From positions 1-35,431 of the forward strand of contig QZKN01000161.1 of NCBI GenBank assembly GCA_003598175.1: a DNA stretch of 35,431 bases, in the 5' to 3' direction. A model generated the notes under the pieces. It did no database searches, was not told where the DNA came from, and saw nothing but the letters and a program-made list of their open reading frames with translations. Of this stretch, positions 7,687 through 16,186 are shown in pieces (the stretch's first letter is position 1; each line of letters begins with the position of its first letter). The translations under genes and the position numbers were made by a program. This DNA is from Candidatus Omnitrophota bacterium. GTDB taxonomy: Bacteria > Hinthialibacterota > Hinthialibacteria > Hinthialibacterales > Hinthialibacteraceae.

Positions 7687-8240
7687 GGACAAAAGAAAGA
7701 ACAAGGGCATTTAATGGGCTGCCGTTTTTTGACTATGTATAGTAACACGGCCATTTCAGCGGCTCATTTCTATAATGCTATCATAAATTTAGAAATATTC
7801 AAACCGATTTTCAGTATTTTCGAAAAATCCTAATTGTGTGATTCGATGTTTCATATTGTAAAGATATGTTATATTTAATGAGTCAATAAGGAGAATTTAT
7901 GATCGTTCCTCCGCATGATTCATCTTCACAATAATACAGAATCAAGCTGAATTCAATGGTTGTATGGATTTTTAGTAATTTATTTACAATTATTTCTTTA
8001 TATTTATGCCAGTAAAAGAATTGCGGGAGGTTTGATTCGAATGAACTTCTGTCTGGTTGGTATGTCATTTCCCACCTGTTTTCAGACAAACGGGAATAAA
8101 AATGCTAACATTAGAAAATGACAGGATCATGCTGATCACGAAAAAATAAATCGAACGTAGAAAAATAACGGATTTTCATTTGTTGTTTTTGGGTGTAGGA
8201 TTTCAACGGAGATAACGATAGATCCATGTGGTGAATCATT
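7687..8240. other. AT-rich intergenic region, no clear gene
   Basis: This stretch holds no recognisable protein gene. It contains an 11-codon frame with a strong ribosome site (7899-7934) and a composite structure at about 7721-7751, where GCCGT/ACGGC encloses the small palindrome ACTATGTATAGT. A minus-strand frame of about 61 codons (8068-7883) has no recognisable features. A strong minus-strand terminator lies just to the left. The region may encode a small RNA or a leader; the sequence alone does not decide. Confidence 0.4.
7899..7934 (+). CDS. Possible 11-residue leader peptide
   Basis: An 11-codon frame (MIVPPHDSSSQ) begins 5 bases after a perfect AAGGAG (7888-7893), one of the best ribosome sites in the window. 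It has no composition typical of amino-acid attenuator leaders. It lies 300 bases before the next gene. It could be chance in AT-rich DNA. Confidence 0.2.
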   Translation: MIVPPHDSSSQ

Positions 8241-9155
8241 GTGAAGAAAAATTTATTCATTTGTTGCCTTGCCCTCATTGCCATGAGTATTCCTCAAGTT
8301 GTGATCGCACAGGAATCGGAGGATGAGATTCTTCAGTGCCGGTCGGAGCAGGAAGTGAAGGACGCCAAAGCGAGCGGGGTGGTCTATTTTAAGGTCGGCC
8401 GTTATTTTTATGTTCGCATCGGTTCGGAATATAAGGGGCCGTTTCGCACATTCGAGCAAGCCAAAACATTGCGGAACGAATTTGAACTGAAGGCCAAACA
8501 GGCGGGAATCGATCTGGCGGTTTTTCAAGCGGAAACGCCTGGGGCTATTTTTAATCCACGTTTGATCACATTTCCGTTCGTCGAGTTCGAAGCGGGAACG
8601 AAAATGCGATTCATTGCTCCGGATGGTCAAATTGTTGACGCCACTCGCGTGATGATCCATCCGGAACCGCTTTTATTCGATGATGTCTCCTTCGGTCCCA
8701 TCGCGTTGAAGGAAAAGGGCAATTATTTTGCGTTGACCGGCGTGGTCGCCGCGCGTAAAAATGTTCGCTTTGCCACCGGTGATCTGTCCCTATGGATCGG
8801 CGCGGCGGTGATCAGCGACAATGGGGGAGTTTTGTGGCGCGATTATGGCGAAGTCGATGAAACCATGGGATTTACCTGCGTTGAGGAAATTGATCCGACG
8901 CCTGCGATTCCTCATTTCCTGCTCTTTTTCACGGTGGCCAAGGGAAAAATTCCCTCGATGTTGACGACGGTGAAAGATGCGGATCCGATCGATACTTCAT
9001 CGTTTGATTATCATATTCTCTGTTCGGCGTTGTTGGAGACCGGACCGAATTGGTTTCCGCCGATGAAAGAGGCGTTTGAAGAAGAATATGAAAAATTGGT
9101 AGACGAGGAACGCGAATCCACGAAAGAGAAATTGGAACGGTTGAAGAAGAAGTAA
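8241..9155 (+). CDS. Secreted protein of unknown function with SPOR-like segment
   Basis: A 304-residue protein beginning at GTG with a good signal peptide: MKKN, then a hydrophobic stretch, with likely cleavage after VIA at about residue 23. An in-frame stop just upstream rules out an earlier start. Residues 48-85 (VVYFKVGRYFYVRIG, then GPFRTFEQAKTLRNEF) resemble the pattern of SPOR-type domains, where a beta strand YVRVG is followed by a GPF turn and a helix; the match is partial. The middle is beta-rich. The last 35 residues are strongly charged and probably a helix or coiled coil (EEEYEKLVDEERESTKEKLERLKKK-like). Single Cys residues are scattered. It should be periplasmic. It converges with the large membrane protein gene. 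No family is recognised with confidence. Confidence 0.65.
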   Translation: MKKNLFICCLALIAMSIPQVVIAQESEDEILQCRSEQEVKDAKASGVVYFKVGRYFYVRIGSEYKGPFRTFEQAKTLRNEFELKAKQAGIDLAVFQAETPGAIFNPRLITFPFVEFEAGTKMRFIAPDGQIVDATRVMIHPEPLLFDDVSFGPIALKEKGNYFALTGVVAARKNVRFATGDLSLWIGAAVISDNGGVLWRDYGEVDETMGFTCVEEIDPTPAIPHFLLFFTVAKGKIPSMLTTVKDADPIDTSSFDYHILCSALLETGPNWFPPMKEAFEEEYEKLVDEERESTKEKLERLKKK

Positions 9156-9260
9156 TCGTTGCCGTTTTTCGTGGATGGATGCAAGCGCCGGAGGAAAGGA
9201 TTTTCACCGGTCGCCCCCTCGTTTTTTGATTCTTTATCTCCGGCGATCCTATTTCCTGAC

Positions 9261-12200
9261 TTATGCCGCGATTTTTGCATTCATCAGATCGATCAATCTG
9301 GCGGACAGAAATACCAGATTGGATGTCTCGTTCGTTTCTGACATTTCGTGTCCCACTAAAACCAATCGACCGTTTTCCACATCGCCGGAATGGAATTTCA
9401 TGCGAAAAGGTAACGGGATGGTTTTGCTTTGCCCGCTGAGGAACCGACCATTTTGATCCCGGGAATAGACATGGAAGTGACATTCGCTTTTTTCATAGGG
9501 GATTTCCATCATGAAACAACTTCGTCCTTCCGTATAGAGATAATAATCCGCCGGCTGATAGGGCAGTTTGGCCACCGGACGCAATTCCTGTTTTTTTCCA
9601 CTTTGCGGTTCCGAATAAATCAACAAATGATCCGCATCTTCCGTTGGTTTGATTCCATACAGCATGTCGTTTCCTGTGGATAATGTGATTAATTCGCCTT
9701 TATTGCGAAATTCCTTGGGCAAGACGGGCTTCCATGAATAAATGCCGCTGGTGGATACCGCTGTTTGTTGGGCAATTTGTCTTTTTTTGGCCTTTCCTAA
9801 TGCCCAAATACGCCCCTTCAACATGCCTGCCCGTTCCAGGTCCATGGTTTTGGGGGAATCGAATTCTTCCCATTTTTCCACACAATTTTTTTCGTGAATG
9901 GGACGCCCGAAGACTTTTATTCCTCCCCATCGTTTTCCACCCAATATATAAAGATATCCCGATGTTACGGCCAGGCGGAAGTTATGGAAATTGTATTTCA
10001 ATTTTCCGATTTTTTTCCAGGTTCCATCCCACAATCCGTCGATGCTGTTCTTGCAGAGTGCATTGCCGGCGAAAACCGGAATCCCGAACAGAACTTCATT
10101 ATTGGAATTAAGTGTAAATATCTTGCCCTCGCCCACCGACGCCGCAACGATGTTGGATTTAAACCGCAAGATGCTTTCCCACGGCGATTCTCCATTTATG
10201 GATTCGTTTTTGAATGGCGTTTCGACGCTTTTCTTGAGAGCGTCTGACTCGTGTTGTTGATGAATAGATAGGATTTTTTCTTCCACAGTTTCTTCGGATT
10301 CTTTTTTGCGTATTTTTGCTAAAAGCAACAAAAATCCTAATAAACTGAATAGCCAATAATAGGATCGATCATGCGATTGGTTCAACGAAACAATATTTCC
10401 CCGATCGATGTCGTACCCTCCGGCGGCGGAAGACGGGGAAACGGAAGAAATGGAATTGGCCTGCGCCAGATTGGCGAGCATTTTGCTCCCGGCGATCGGC
10501 AACCATTCGCCCTCGTCCAAATTCAATGGTGTGGAAACGCTGCTCGGAAATATTTGATCCTGCGGATTCTCATTTTCATGATCGGATGGATTCGATGACG
10601 ACTCTACGGATGGGTTTTCTTGCTTCCCTGATGGTTCATCGGCGTTTGAAGGGGTTGAATTCGCAGCGCTTTGTGTATTTTGATCTGCGGATTCATTTCC
10701 TTGTTCGTTTTCCCCTTTATTCGGTTGACTGTTTGAGGCTTGGTTGGAGGCGGGTAATGGATTTCTGTTCGCTCCGTTTTGATTCGATGCATTTGGAACG
10801 GTAGAGGATTGTCGATCCGGTGATGGATTTTCCGGATTTATATTTGGCAAATGATCTGAAGATGAATCGGATGCATCGGATGCATTGGATGGGGAATGCA
10901 TTTCCTCCTGGTTTTGTCCGTTGGAATTATTTTGATTTCCATTCATTGTTTCAGGATGTTGTTTTGCCGCATTCTTGTCATTGGGCGTCTGTTCCGATTT
11001 ATTTGGCAAAGGATTGTCTGTCTGCGATGAGGGCTCTGCCGGTGGATTATCGCTTCCCTTGTCGGATTCGCTATTTTCGGGATGGTTATTTTCTTGTGAT
11101 TCCTTATCCGTGGTTGACGATTCATCCCGGGATTCCTCCTCCGGTGAAGATTGATTTGGATCTTGCCGCTCCTGCTGCTCTTCTTTCTGTGGATCATTGG
11201 TATTGTCAGGATTGGCAGCGTCCGTTGCGGATTCTTCGGTTGGAGAGGCTGCTTTTTGAGACTGGTTCTTTGGAGAATGATTCTGATTGGCTTGATTTTT
11301 CACCGGATTGGAATTTTCCGGTTTGTTGTTTTTCTTGTTTTCGTTCTTGTCAGCGGATGAATTGGTGTCCTCGTTTATGGGAGAATTGCTTTGGTTGGTT
11401 AGATTCGTATTGGGATCCGGTTTTTCCTGCACATTTTCCGGCGACGTTTCATTTGCATCATCCGGAAATTCGTCGGGAGTCGGTCCAGTCATATTTTGAG
11501 AAATCAACGGTGGTTGATTTGCCGAATCCGGTTGTTCCATCGCATCTGTTTTCATTTGAACCGTTTGCGGTTGAACTTCGGATGAAGGGGACAAAGAATT
11601 GAAGGAATCCGCGCCTGTGTCATTTCCATGTTTTGGGTTGCCGTTGAATTCTTTTTCTTCTATCGATCGGTAAGTCAGCACGACGTTGGGTAGATGGGAA
11701 ATCGCTGCATTCTTTTTTTCATGAAAGAAAATTTGATATTGAAAATATTGTCCTTTTTTCGCGAGTTGAATGGCTTCCGTATTCATGATCTCGCTCCACG
11801 ATCCGTAGGTTTCATCCGGCCCCGGGCTGATGCGATAGCGATACGTAATCTTTTCTCCGTTTGCCAAATTTGACGCGAACGCCAAAAATTCCGCTTTTGT
11901 TTTTACATTGAATTCTCCGATGAGATCCGGATTGCCGAATTGCCGATTGATAGTTTCCTTTTCCTGCTGGGCGAGGAACGAAGAAAGAATTTCCGGACGA
12001 TTCCAACGAATCGTTTCTCCCCCTCCCGTGAAGTTTCCCGTGATTTTTTGGAAATGGTCTTGTGATGAGCTCGAACCGATTAAAAACGGGTCGCTGTTTG
12101 ATGTGATGGATAAAGAAATGAGGCCGGATAAAAATTCGACCGGTTCGTGACGCCAAACGGGAAGTGGATCGGATAATGATGCGCGGCAGAGCGACCATCG

Positions 12201-12590
12201 TCCTTCATTGCGCACCAATCCCCAGATTTTGCCATGCGCCGAGATGAAATTGGTATATTTTTCCCCTTTGGGCAACATTCCCCATGCCAATGGAGTGGAA
12301 TTTGTAACCAGTCGATCTTGTTTGAGGATCGAAGGGGGATGGTTTTGTCTATTGATATAGATCACGTGAGGATAAGAAATCAAATAATCGGATGAGTCAA
12401 AAGAGGGAAATGAATTTGAAGAAGAATCGGATTGATCGAAATCGGAAGTAATTGTGGGAAACGATGTCTGTCCTGATCCCCACGAATCGAGAAAATGTTC
12501 GATTCGGTGATGGCGCAGACGCTCCACTTCCGCATGGATCGCCGTGTTAAGAAGAAGAACAAATCCGATTGAGCAAACTAGTGTCTTCAT
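9261..12590 (-). CDS. Large membrane protein with long disordered linker and C-terminal propeller-like domain
   Basis: A 1109-residue protein from the ATG at 12590, which opens with the signal peptide MKTLVCSIGFVLLLNTAIHA; the frame extends 13 codons upstream without a good start. Order: signal peptide (1-20); extracytoplasmic part (20-310) whose end (ISPGPDETYGSWSE ... KGQYFQYQIFF ... VVLTYRS) looks like a beta-sandwich; a low-complexity linker of about 365 residues (315-680) very rich in Asn, Ser, Pro, Glu, Gln and Asp; one membrane helix YWLFSLLGFLLLLAKIRKK (about 740-757) with a basic stop-transfer end; then a cytoplasmic C-terminal domain of about 340 residues with Kelch-like strands (GYLYILGGKRWGGIKVFG, KGRIWALGKAK). 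If the topology is right, the linker spans the periplasm or cell surface. Function is unknown. Confidence 0.75.
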   Translation of the reverse strand: MKTLVCSIGFVLLLNTAIHAEVERLRHHRIEHFLDSWGSGQTSFPTITSDFDQSDSSSNSFPSFDSSDYLISYPHVIYINRQNHPPSILKQDRLVTNSTPLAWGMLPKGEKYTNFISAHGKIWGLVRNEGRWSLCRASLSDPLPVWRHEPVEFLSGLISLSITSNSDPFLIGSSSSQDHFQKITGNFTGGGETIRWNRPEILSSFLAQQEKETINRQFGNPDLIGEFNVKTKAEFLAFASNLANGEKITYRYRISPGPDETYGSWSEIMNTEAIQLAKKGQYFQYQIFFHEKKNAAISHLPNVVLTYRSIEEKEFNGNPKHGNDTGADSFNSLSPSSEVQPQTVQMKTDAMEQPDSANQPPLISQNMTGPTPDEFPDDANETSPENVQEKPDPNTNLTNQSNSPINEDTNSSADKNENKKNNKPENSNPVKNQANQNHSPKNQSQKAASPTEESATDAANPDNTNDPQKEEQQERQDPNQSSPEEESRDESSTTDKESQENNHPENSESDKGSDNPPAEPSSQTDNPLPNKSEQTPNDKNAAKQHPETMNGNQNNSNGQNQEEMHSPSNASDASDSSSDHLPNINPENPSPDRQSSTVPNASNQNGANRNPLPASNQASNSQPNKGENEQGNESADQNTQSAANSTPSNADEPSGKQENPSVESSSNPSDHENENPQDQIFPSSVSTPLNLDEGEWLPIAGSKMLANLAQANSISSVSPSSAAGGYDIDRGNIVSLNQSHDRSYYWLFSLLGFLLLLAKIRKKESEETVEEKILSIHQQHESDALKKSVETPFKNESINGESPWESILRFKSNIVAASVGEGKIFTLNSNNEVLFGIPVFAGNALCKNSIDGLWDGTWKKIGKLKYNFHNFRLAVTSGYLYILGGKRWGGIKVFGRPIHEKNCVEKWEEFDSPKTMDLERAGMLKGRIWALGKAKKRQIAQQTAVSTSGIYSWKPVLPKEFRNKGELITLSTGNDMLYGIKPTEDADHLLIYSEPQSGKKQELRPVAKLPYQPADYYLYTEGRSCFMMEIPYEKSECHFHVYSRDQNGRFLSGQSKTIPLPFRMKFHSGDVENGRLVLVGHEMSETNETSNLVFLSARLIDLMNAKIAA

Positions 12591-13080
12591 TTGGTATGCT
12601 CTTTGCTCTGTGATAATACATAGTTTCAAGTTTTACCATTGTTTGTGATGAAGGAAAAAACCATACGCAAATAAATTGGATTTCATATTTTTTTCACGTA
12701 ATAAAATCGGACAGCATGAATCGGTTTAAATCAATCGATTGAACAGGATGTCTTTATTTCAATAAAAATTACCTGATTGGCTTTTTTTATTGATAAGCCA
12801 AGACCGTGCCGATATGTGCATGATGGTGTGGATTTGATTAAGCTTAGGAAAATGAATCAGTTGGGATAATTGCGCGATATTGCGCCTTGTCTTGAAAGCA
12901 GGAACTTGGTCATTTTGAATACCAATTTCATAAAGTTTTTGGCAAAATGAGAAGTGAAAAGAAGGTTCGATTCATAAAAAAAACAGATTTTTGATGAATC
13001 GTAACGAAATGGATTTCCCCGTTCACCATGAGCGTCAATGTATTTCATGTAAATATTTACTGCGTGAAAAAGTGGTTTGA
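12591..13080. other. AT-rich intergenic region with small palindromes
   Basis: No gene is supported here between the divergent membrane-protein and small orphan genes. It contains a perfect 12-bp palindrome TCAATCGATTGA (12731-12742), a hairpin TTGGCTT/AAGCCAA with an 11-nt loop (12777-12801), and a further perfect palindrome at 13049-13060. No REP element is present, unlike the other long gaps. Confidence 0.5.
13049..13060. promoter_or_regulatory. Perfect 12-bp palindrome upstream of the orphan gene
   Basis: GTAAATATTTAC is a perfect palindrome ending 20 bases before the ATG of the small gene at 13081. The position and symmetry suit a dimeric repressor operator. No regulator gene is adjacent. 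Confidence 0.35.
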
Positions 13081-13338
13081 ATGGGAAAAATAATCAGATT
13101 CGACAGAGAGGAGGTGAAGAAATTGCCTGTTTCGGAACAGCTTTTTAAATTAAGGCTTTTGGCCGATCAATTTCAGCGGAAATTCTCAATACCGGGATTG
13201 GCGGAGACTTCTTTTATTACTACCGCGCATTTGGAGGGATTTCAAACCGAATACGTTCATGAGGTTGCCGCGTCGTTTTGGCCGAATGGCTATGCGGCAC
13301 GGCGAATGAAGACTGTGATGTATTGTGCTGTCGAATAA
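13081..13338 (+). CDS. Hypothetical small protein
   Basis: An 85-residue protein of no recognised family. It is soluble, mixed-charge and probably helical in its first half (RFDREEVKKLPVSEQLFKLRLLADQFQRKF), with an aromatic-rich C-terminal part. The length, the normal amino-acid composition and the isolated ATG start make a real gene more likely than not, but there is no clear Shine-Dalgarno sequence. No partner gene lies nearby; the VOC gene starts 173 bases further on. Confidence 0.45.
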   Translation: MGKIIRFDREEVKKLPVSEQLFKLRLLADQFQRKFSIPGLAETSFITTAHLEGFQTEYVHEVAASFWPNGYAARRMKTVMYCAVE

Positions 13339-13511
13339 GGATTGGGGGCGATGGGGGAGTTTGGGGACGGATTTATCTTCACTTCATATCGTTTAGTGCT
13401 TTTTCCCGAATGAAAGTTGAGTATAGTTTATTAGTGGAATGTCGTCGGAGACCACCCGAAGACGGCGTTCATTGATATGGATCAAACGTCATGGCCTGCA
13501 GGAGGCATTAC

Positions 13512-13934
13512 ATGGAATATACGCCGTATATGACCCACATCGCCTTGCGCGTGAAAAACATCGAAGCATCCGCCGCATTTTACAAGAAATATGTCAATCT
13601 GGATGTGGTCGCCGCGCGCAAAGAGCATACAACCCGCGTGGCGTGGCTGGGAAATCCGCAAGTCAAACAGACGTTTGTGATCGTTTTGTTGGAGATGCCT
13701 TACGAACAATCCCGCCAGCCCAGTTTTGATCATATCGGTTTGGATCTGCGAACCAGAGATAAAGTCGACGAAATGGCGGCGATCGCCCGCGAAGATGGAA
13801 CGCTGGCTCTGGAGCCGAATTATCTTGGTCCCGTGGCGGGCTATTTATGCATGGTTCGCGACCCGGATGGGAATATGGTGGAATTTTCCGCCGGTCAGGA
13901 TGTGGGGGGAACGTTTCATAACGAAAACGAATGA
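13512..13934 (+). CDS. VOC/glyoxalase superfamily protein
   Basis: A 140-residue protein with two beta-alpha-beta-beta-beta modules typical of the vicinal oxygen chelate fold (PF00903-like). Likely metal ligands are H9 (MTHIALRV), H74 (FDHIGLDL) and E124 (DPDGNMVEF); the last segment is the family hallmark. The fold supports lyases, dioxygenases and resistance proteins, so substrate is open. The start at 13512 is fixed by AGGAGG at 13500-13505, 6 bases upstream; the frame is open 7 codons further but without a ribosome site. Its stop lies only 12 bases from the convergent IspG-like gene. Confidence 0.85.
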   Translation: MEYTPYMTHIALRVKNIEASAAFYKKYVNLDVVAARKEHTTRVAWLGNPQVKQTFVIVLLEMPYEQSRQPSFDHIGLDLRTRDKVDEMAAIAREDGTLALEPNYLGPVAGYLCMVRDPDGNMVEFSAGQDVGGTFHNENE

Positions 13935-13946
13935 AACGTGGTGTGT

Positions 13947-14606
13947 TTACATGGTTTCCAACTCCCGAATGAGGACATCGGCGGCTTCCTCGATGGAAAC
14001 GACGCGTATTTTTTCTCCGTTTTTGAACAACATTCCTTTTTGATCTCCGAAAGCGATGCCGATATCGGCGGCGCGCGCCTCGCCGGGGCCGTTCACTTCG
14101 CATCCCATCACCGCTACGTCCAGCGGTTTGTTCATGCGCGCCAACTGTTCTTCAATCGAACGCACCATTTCCGGAAAATCGGTGCGGCAACGCGCGCAGG
14201 TGGGGCAGGAGATCAGACGAATGCCTTTCGAGCGCATTTCGAGGGAACGCAACAAATCCGCAATGGCGGGTAAGGCCAGATGGAAGTGCTGTTGTTCGGG
14301 AAGAATGACGCAGAGTTCATTTCCCCTCCAGCGATAAAGGAGGGGCGAAAAATATATGAGAAAACGGGGATACACTTCCGTAAAACCGCGCAGATCCAAT
14401 AAAATTCGTTTCGCCGTGATCGGATCCTGATTGGATAAAAACGGAAGCAGGTCATGAATGGAAGAAAGACGAAGTTCATCGATCGGCAATGATGTTTTGT
14501 CGGGAATGAATTCGAATCCGTCACACATCATTGGCGGGATTTCGTCTTTCAACCCGGATTGATTTGCATCCAAAGCGACTTTCAGTTGTACGGAAAATGC
14601 AGACAT
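13947..14606 (-). CDS. IspG-like protein: C-terminal [4Fe-4S] domain without the TIM barrel
   Basis: A 219-residue protein. Residues 95-219 match the C-terminal half of 4-hydroxy-3-methylbut-2-enyl diphosphate synthase (IspG/GcpE), which reduces MEcPP in the MEP isoprenoid pathway. Cluster ligands are all present with correct spacing: C134-x2-C137, C169 (32 residues later) and E176 in GCEVNGPGE, as in E. coli C270, C273, C305 and E312. The family's N-terminal TIM barrel of about 250 residues, which binds substrate, is absent. The first 90 residues show no barrel motif and may be a degenerate remnant or a new domain. An AGGAG lies 13 bases before the ATG. Only about 120 bases separate it from the radical SAM gene, and they hold REP elements. 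It may be a split enzyme working with a barrel protein encoded elsewhere, or a decaying copy. Confidence 0.75.
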   Translation of the reverse strand: MSAFSVQLKVALDANQSGLKDEIPPMMCDGFEFIPDKTSLPIDELRLSSIHDLLPFLSNQDPITAKRILLDLRGFTEVYPRFLIYFSPLLYRWRGNELCVILPEQQHFHLALPAIADLLRSLEMRSKGIRLISCPTCARCRTDFPEMVRSIEEQLARMNKPLDVAVMGCEVNGPGEARAADIGIAFGDQKGMLFKNGEKIRVVSIEEAADVLIRELETM

Positions 14607-14643
14607 TGTTATATCAATTCTCCTTATTGACAGTTCATACTAT

Positions 14644-14700
14644 GTAACGCCGGCATCCTGCCGGCTTTAAAAAGCACTGGAGCGCGGGCATCCTGCCCGC
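14644..14700. repeat. Two REP units in direct orientation
   Basis: First unit GTAA-C-hairpin GCCGGCA/TGCCGGC; second GGAG-C-hairpin GCGGGCA/TGCCCGC. Both have loop TCC and both read on the plus strand. The two stems differ by a compensated base pair. The element lies just upstream of the IspG-like gene. Confidence 0.8.
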
Positions 14701-14728
14701 ATTGTTACTATTTTATCCTTGCGATCTA

Positions 14729-16186
14729 TTAATTCGATATCGTGTGATCCCATGAATTGAATTCTCGTTTCCGCGCGGAAAAAAGGAGATTTCTCACGCG
14801 ATTCATCGCGGCGCGGACATAATTCATGGCGATATGCGGCGAACCGGCGTTGCGTAAGGTTCTGAAAATATAATGAGGCCGCAGATACATGCTCCACAAC
14901 GCTTTGCGGCGCCAACGTTCCAGTTCTTCCGCGGCAAGGGATTCGGTGGATACCGCGCCGGTTGCGTATCCGCCGTTTTTCAAGCGGTCGCGAGAGGCGA
15001 GATTTTGTTTCGTAACGAGATCGTCCAATTCCGTGCCGGGAATGGGAAATGCGATGTTGAAATCGAAGAAATCCGGATCCAATTCGTGGGCGAATTGGAT
15101 CAGTTCACGAATGGATTGGCTCGTATCCCACGGAAATCCGAAAACAAAGAAGGTGTGAGAGCGCACGCCATTTTTTCGGCAGAGTTGAATCGCGTCGCGA
15201 GCCTGTTCAGCGGTTGCGCGTTTTTTCATTCGTTCCAAATGATCGTTGTTGCCGCTTTCCACGCCGAATCCGACGACCCAGCATCCCGCTTTTTTCATCC
15301 ATTGCAGACGTTCCTCGTCGATGGTGTCCACGCGGCTGTTGCATCCCCAGCGAATGTCGAGATTTCTTTGGAGAATTCGTTGGCATAGGTCGATGACCCA
15401 CGTTTTTTTGAGCGTGAACGTATCCGCATGGAAGAGAAATTCGCGAATCTGAAACCGATGTACGCATTCTTCCAGCTCATCCACGACCGATTCGGGATTC
15501 CGGAATCGCACGTTCACACCGGTCAAGGCAGGCACAGAACAATAGATACATTTATGCGGACAGCCAAGAGAAGTGATGATGGTCGTGAGCGGATTACGGG
15601 TTTCCGGGCTGCGATACAGCTCGTTGTGAATTAAATGCCGGGCCGGGAAGGGTAGGGAGTCGAGATCCAAAAATTCGTCGCTGACGGCGGTGCGCACGAC
15701 GTTTTCATCCTGCCTGAAGGTGACGCCCGGCAATTCCGACCAGCATTTTCCACTAACAAAATCGCTGATATAACTTTCGACTTCACCACGCAGGATGATA
15801 TCGAGGTTTGGAGTGTTGCGAATGACATCGTCATCAAGACGGTGAAGAGGTTCTCCTTTTGCCGCAACGATCGTATGGGGTTGATTTTCCTTAATATACC
15901 TTGCAACGGATAAGTCGCTTTCGAGAGTGGCGACCGTGGTTGTGAAGATGGCGAAATCGGGTTGGATTTGTTTCATATCCGCAAGGAGATCATTCAAGCG
16001 GGAATGCGAAGCGGGATAATCCCTTACCCAAACGCGGCGCCCTTCCTTTTCGAGAATCGCGGCGCAATAGAGGAGTTCCATCGGCGGAAAAATCACGTTG
16101 ACGGTTTGGTCTTCGACGCGGTTTTGGCAACGGTTGTCACGCCGGTAAAGGCCGAAGGGAGGGTTGAACAAGAATACTTTCTTCAT
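14729..16186 (-). CDS. B12-binding-type radical SAM protein
   Basis: A 485-residue protein with an N-terminal cobalamin-binding-like Rossmann domain (about 1-150: MKKVFLFNPPFG, IFPPMELLYCAAILE) and a radical SAM core. The [4Fe-4S] cluster motif is C209-x3-C213-x2-C216 (SLGCPHKCIYCSVP), followed by FLFHADTFTL and VVGFGVESGN, both typical of the B12-radical SAM group. The DxHxxG cobalamin ligand is not evident (VRDYPASHS instead), so B12 may be bound base-off without a His ligand, or not at all. Such enzymes do methylations and other radical chemistry on lipids, cofactors or antibiotics; substrate unknown. The ATG overlaps the stop of the upstream TPR lipoprotein gene by 4 bases, so the two are translationally coupled. 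Confidence 0.85.
   Translation of the reverse strand: MKKVFLFNPPFGLYRRDNRCQNRVEDQTVNVIFPPMELLYCAAILEKEGRRVWVRDYPASHSRLNDLLADMKQIQPDFAIFTTTVATLESDLSVARYIKENQPHTIVAAKGEPLHRLDDDVIRNTPNLDIILRGEVESYISDFVSGKCWSELPGVTFRQDENVVRTAVSDEFLDLDSLPFPARHLIHNELYRSPETRNPLTTIITSLGCPHKCIYCSVPALTGVNVRFRNPESVVDELEECVHRFQIREFLFHADTFTLKKTWVIDLCQRILQRNLDIRWGCNSRVDTIDEERLQWMKKAGCWVVGFGVESGNNDHLERMKKRATAEQARDAIQLCRKNGVRSHTFFVFGFPWDTSQSIRELIQFAHELDPDFFDFNIAFPIPGTELDDLVTKQNLASRDRLKNGGYATGAVSTESLAAEELERWRRKALWSMYLRPHYIFRTLRNAGSPHIAMNYVRAAMNRVRNLLFSARKREFNSWDHTISN

Noticed and set aside
8041..8121. 26-codon frame with GGGAGG ten bases upstream
   Set aside because: The spacing is long, the peptide has no features, and the region is AT-rich with many chance starts.
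10820..11602. 260-codon plus-strand frame antisense to the large membrane protein
   Set aside because: It reflects the repetitive Asn/Ser/Glu codons of the disordered linker read on the other strand; no signal or family, rich in Trp, Phe and Pro.
12857..13048. 63-codon minus-strand frame in the gap
   Set aside because: No ribosome site, unusual composition and no similarity to any family.
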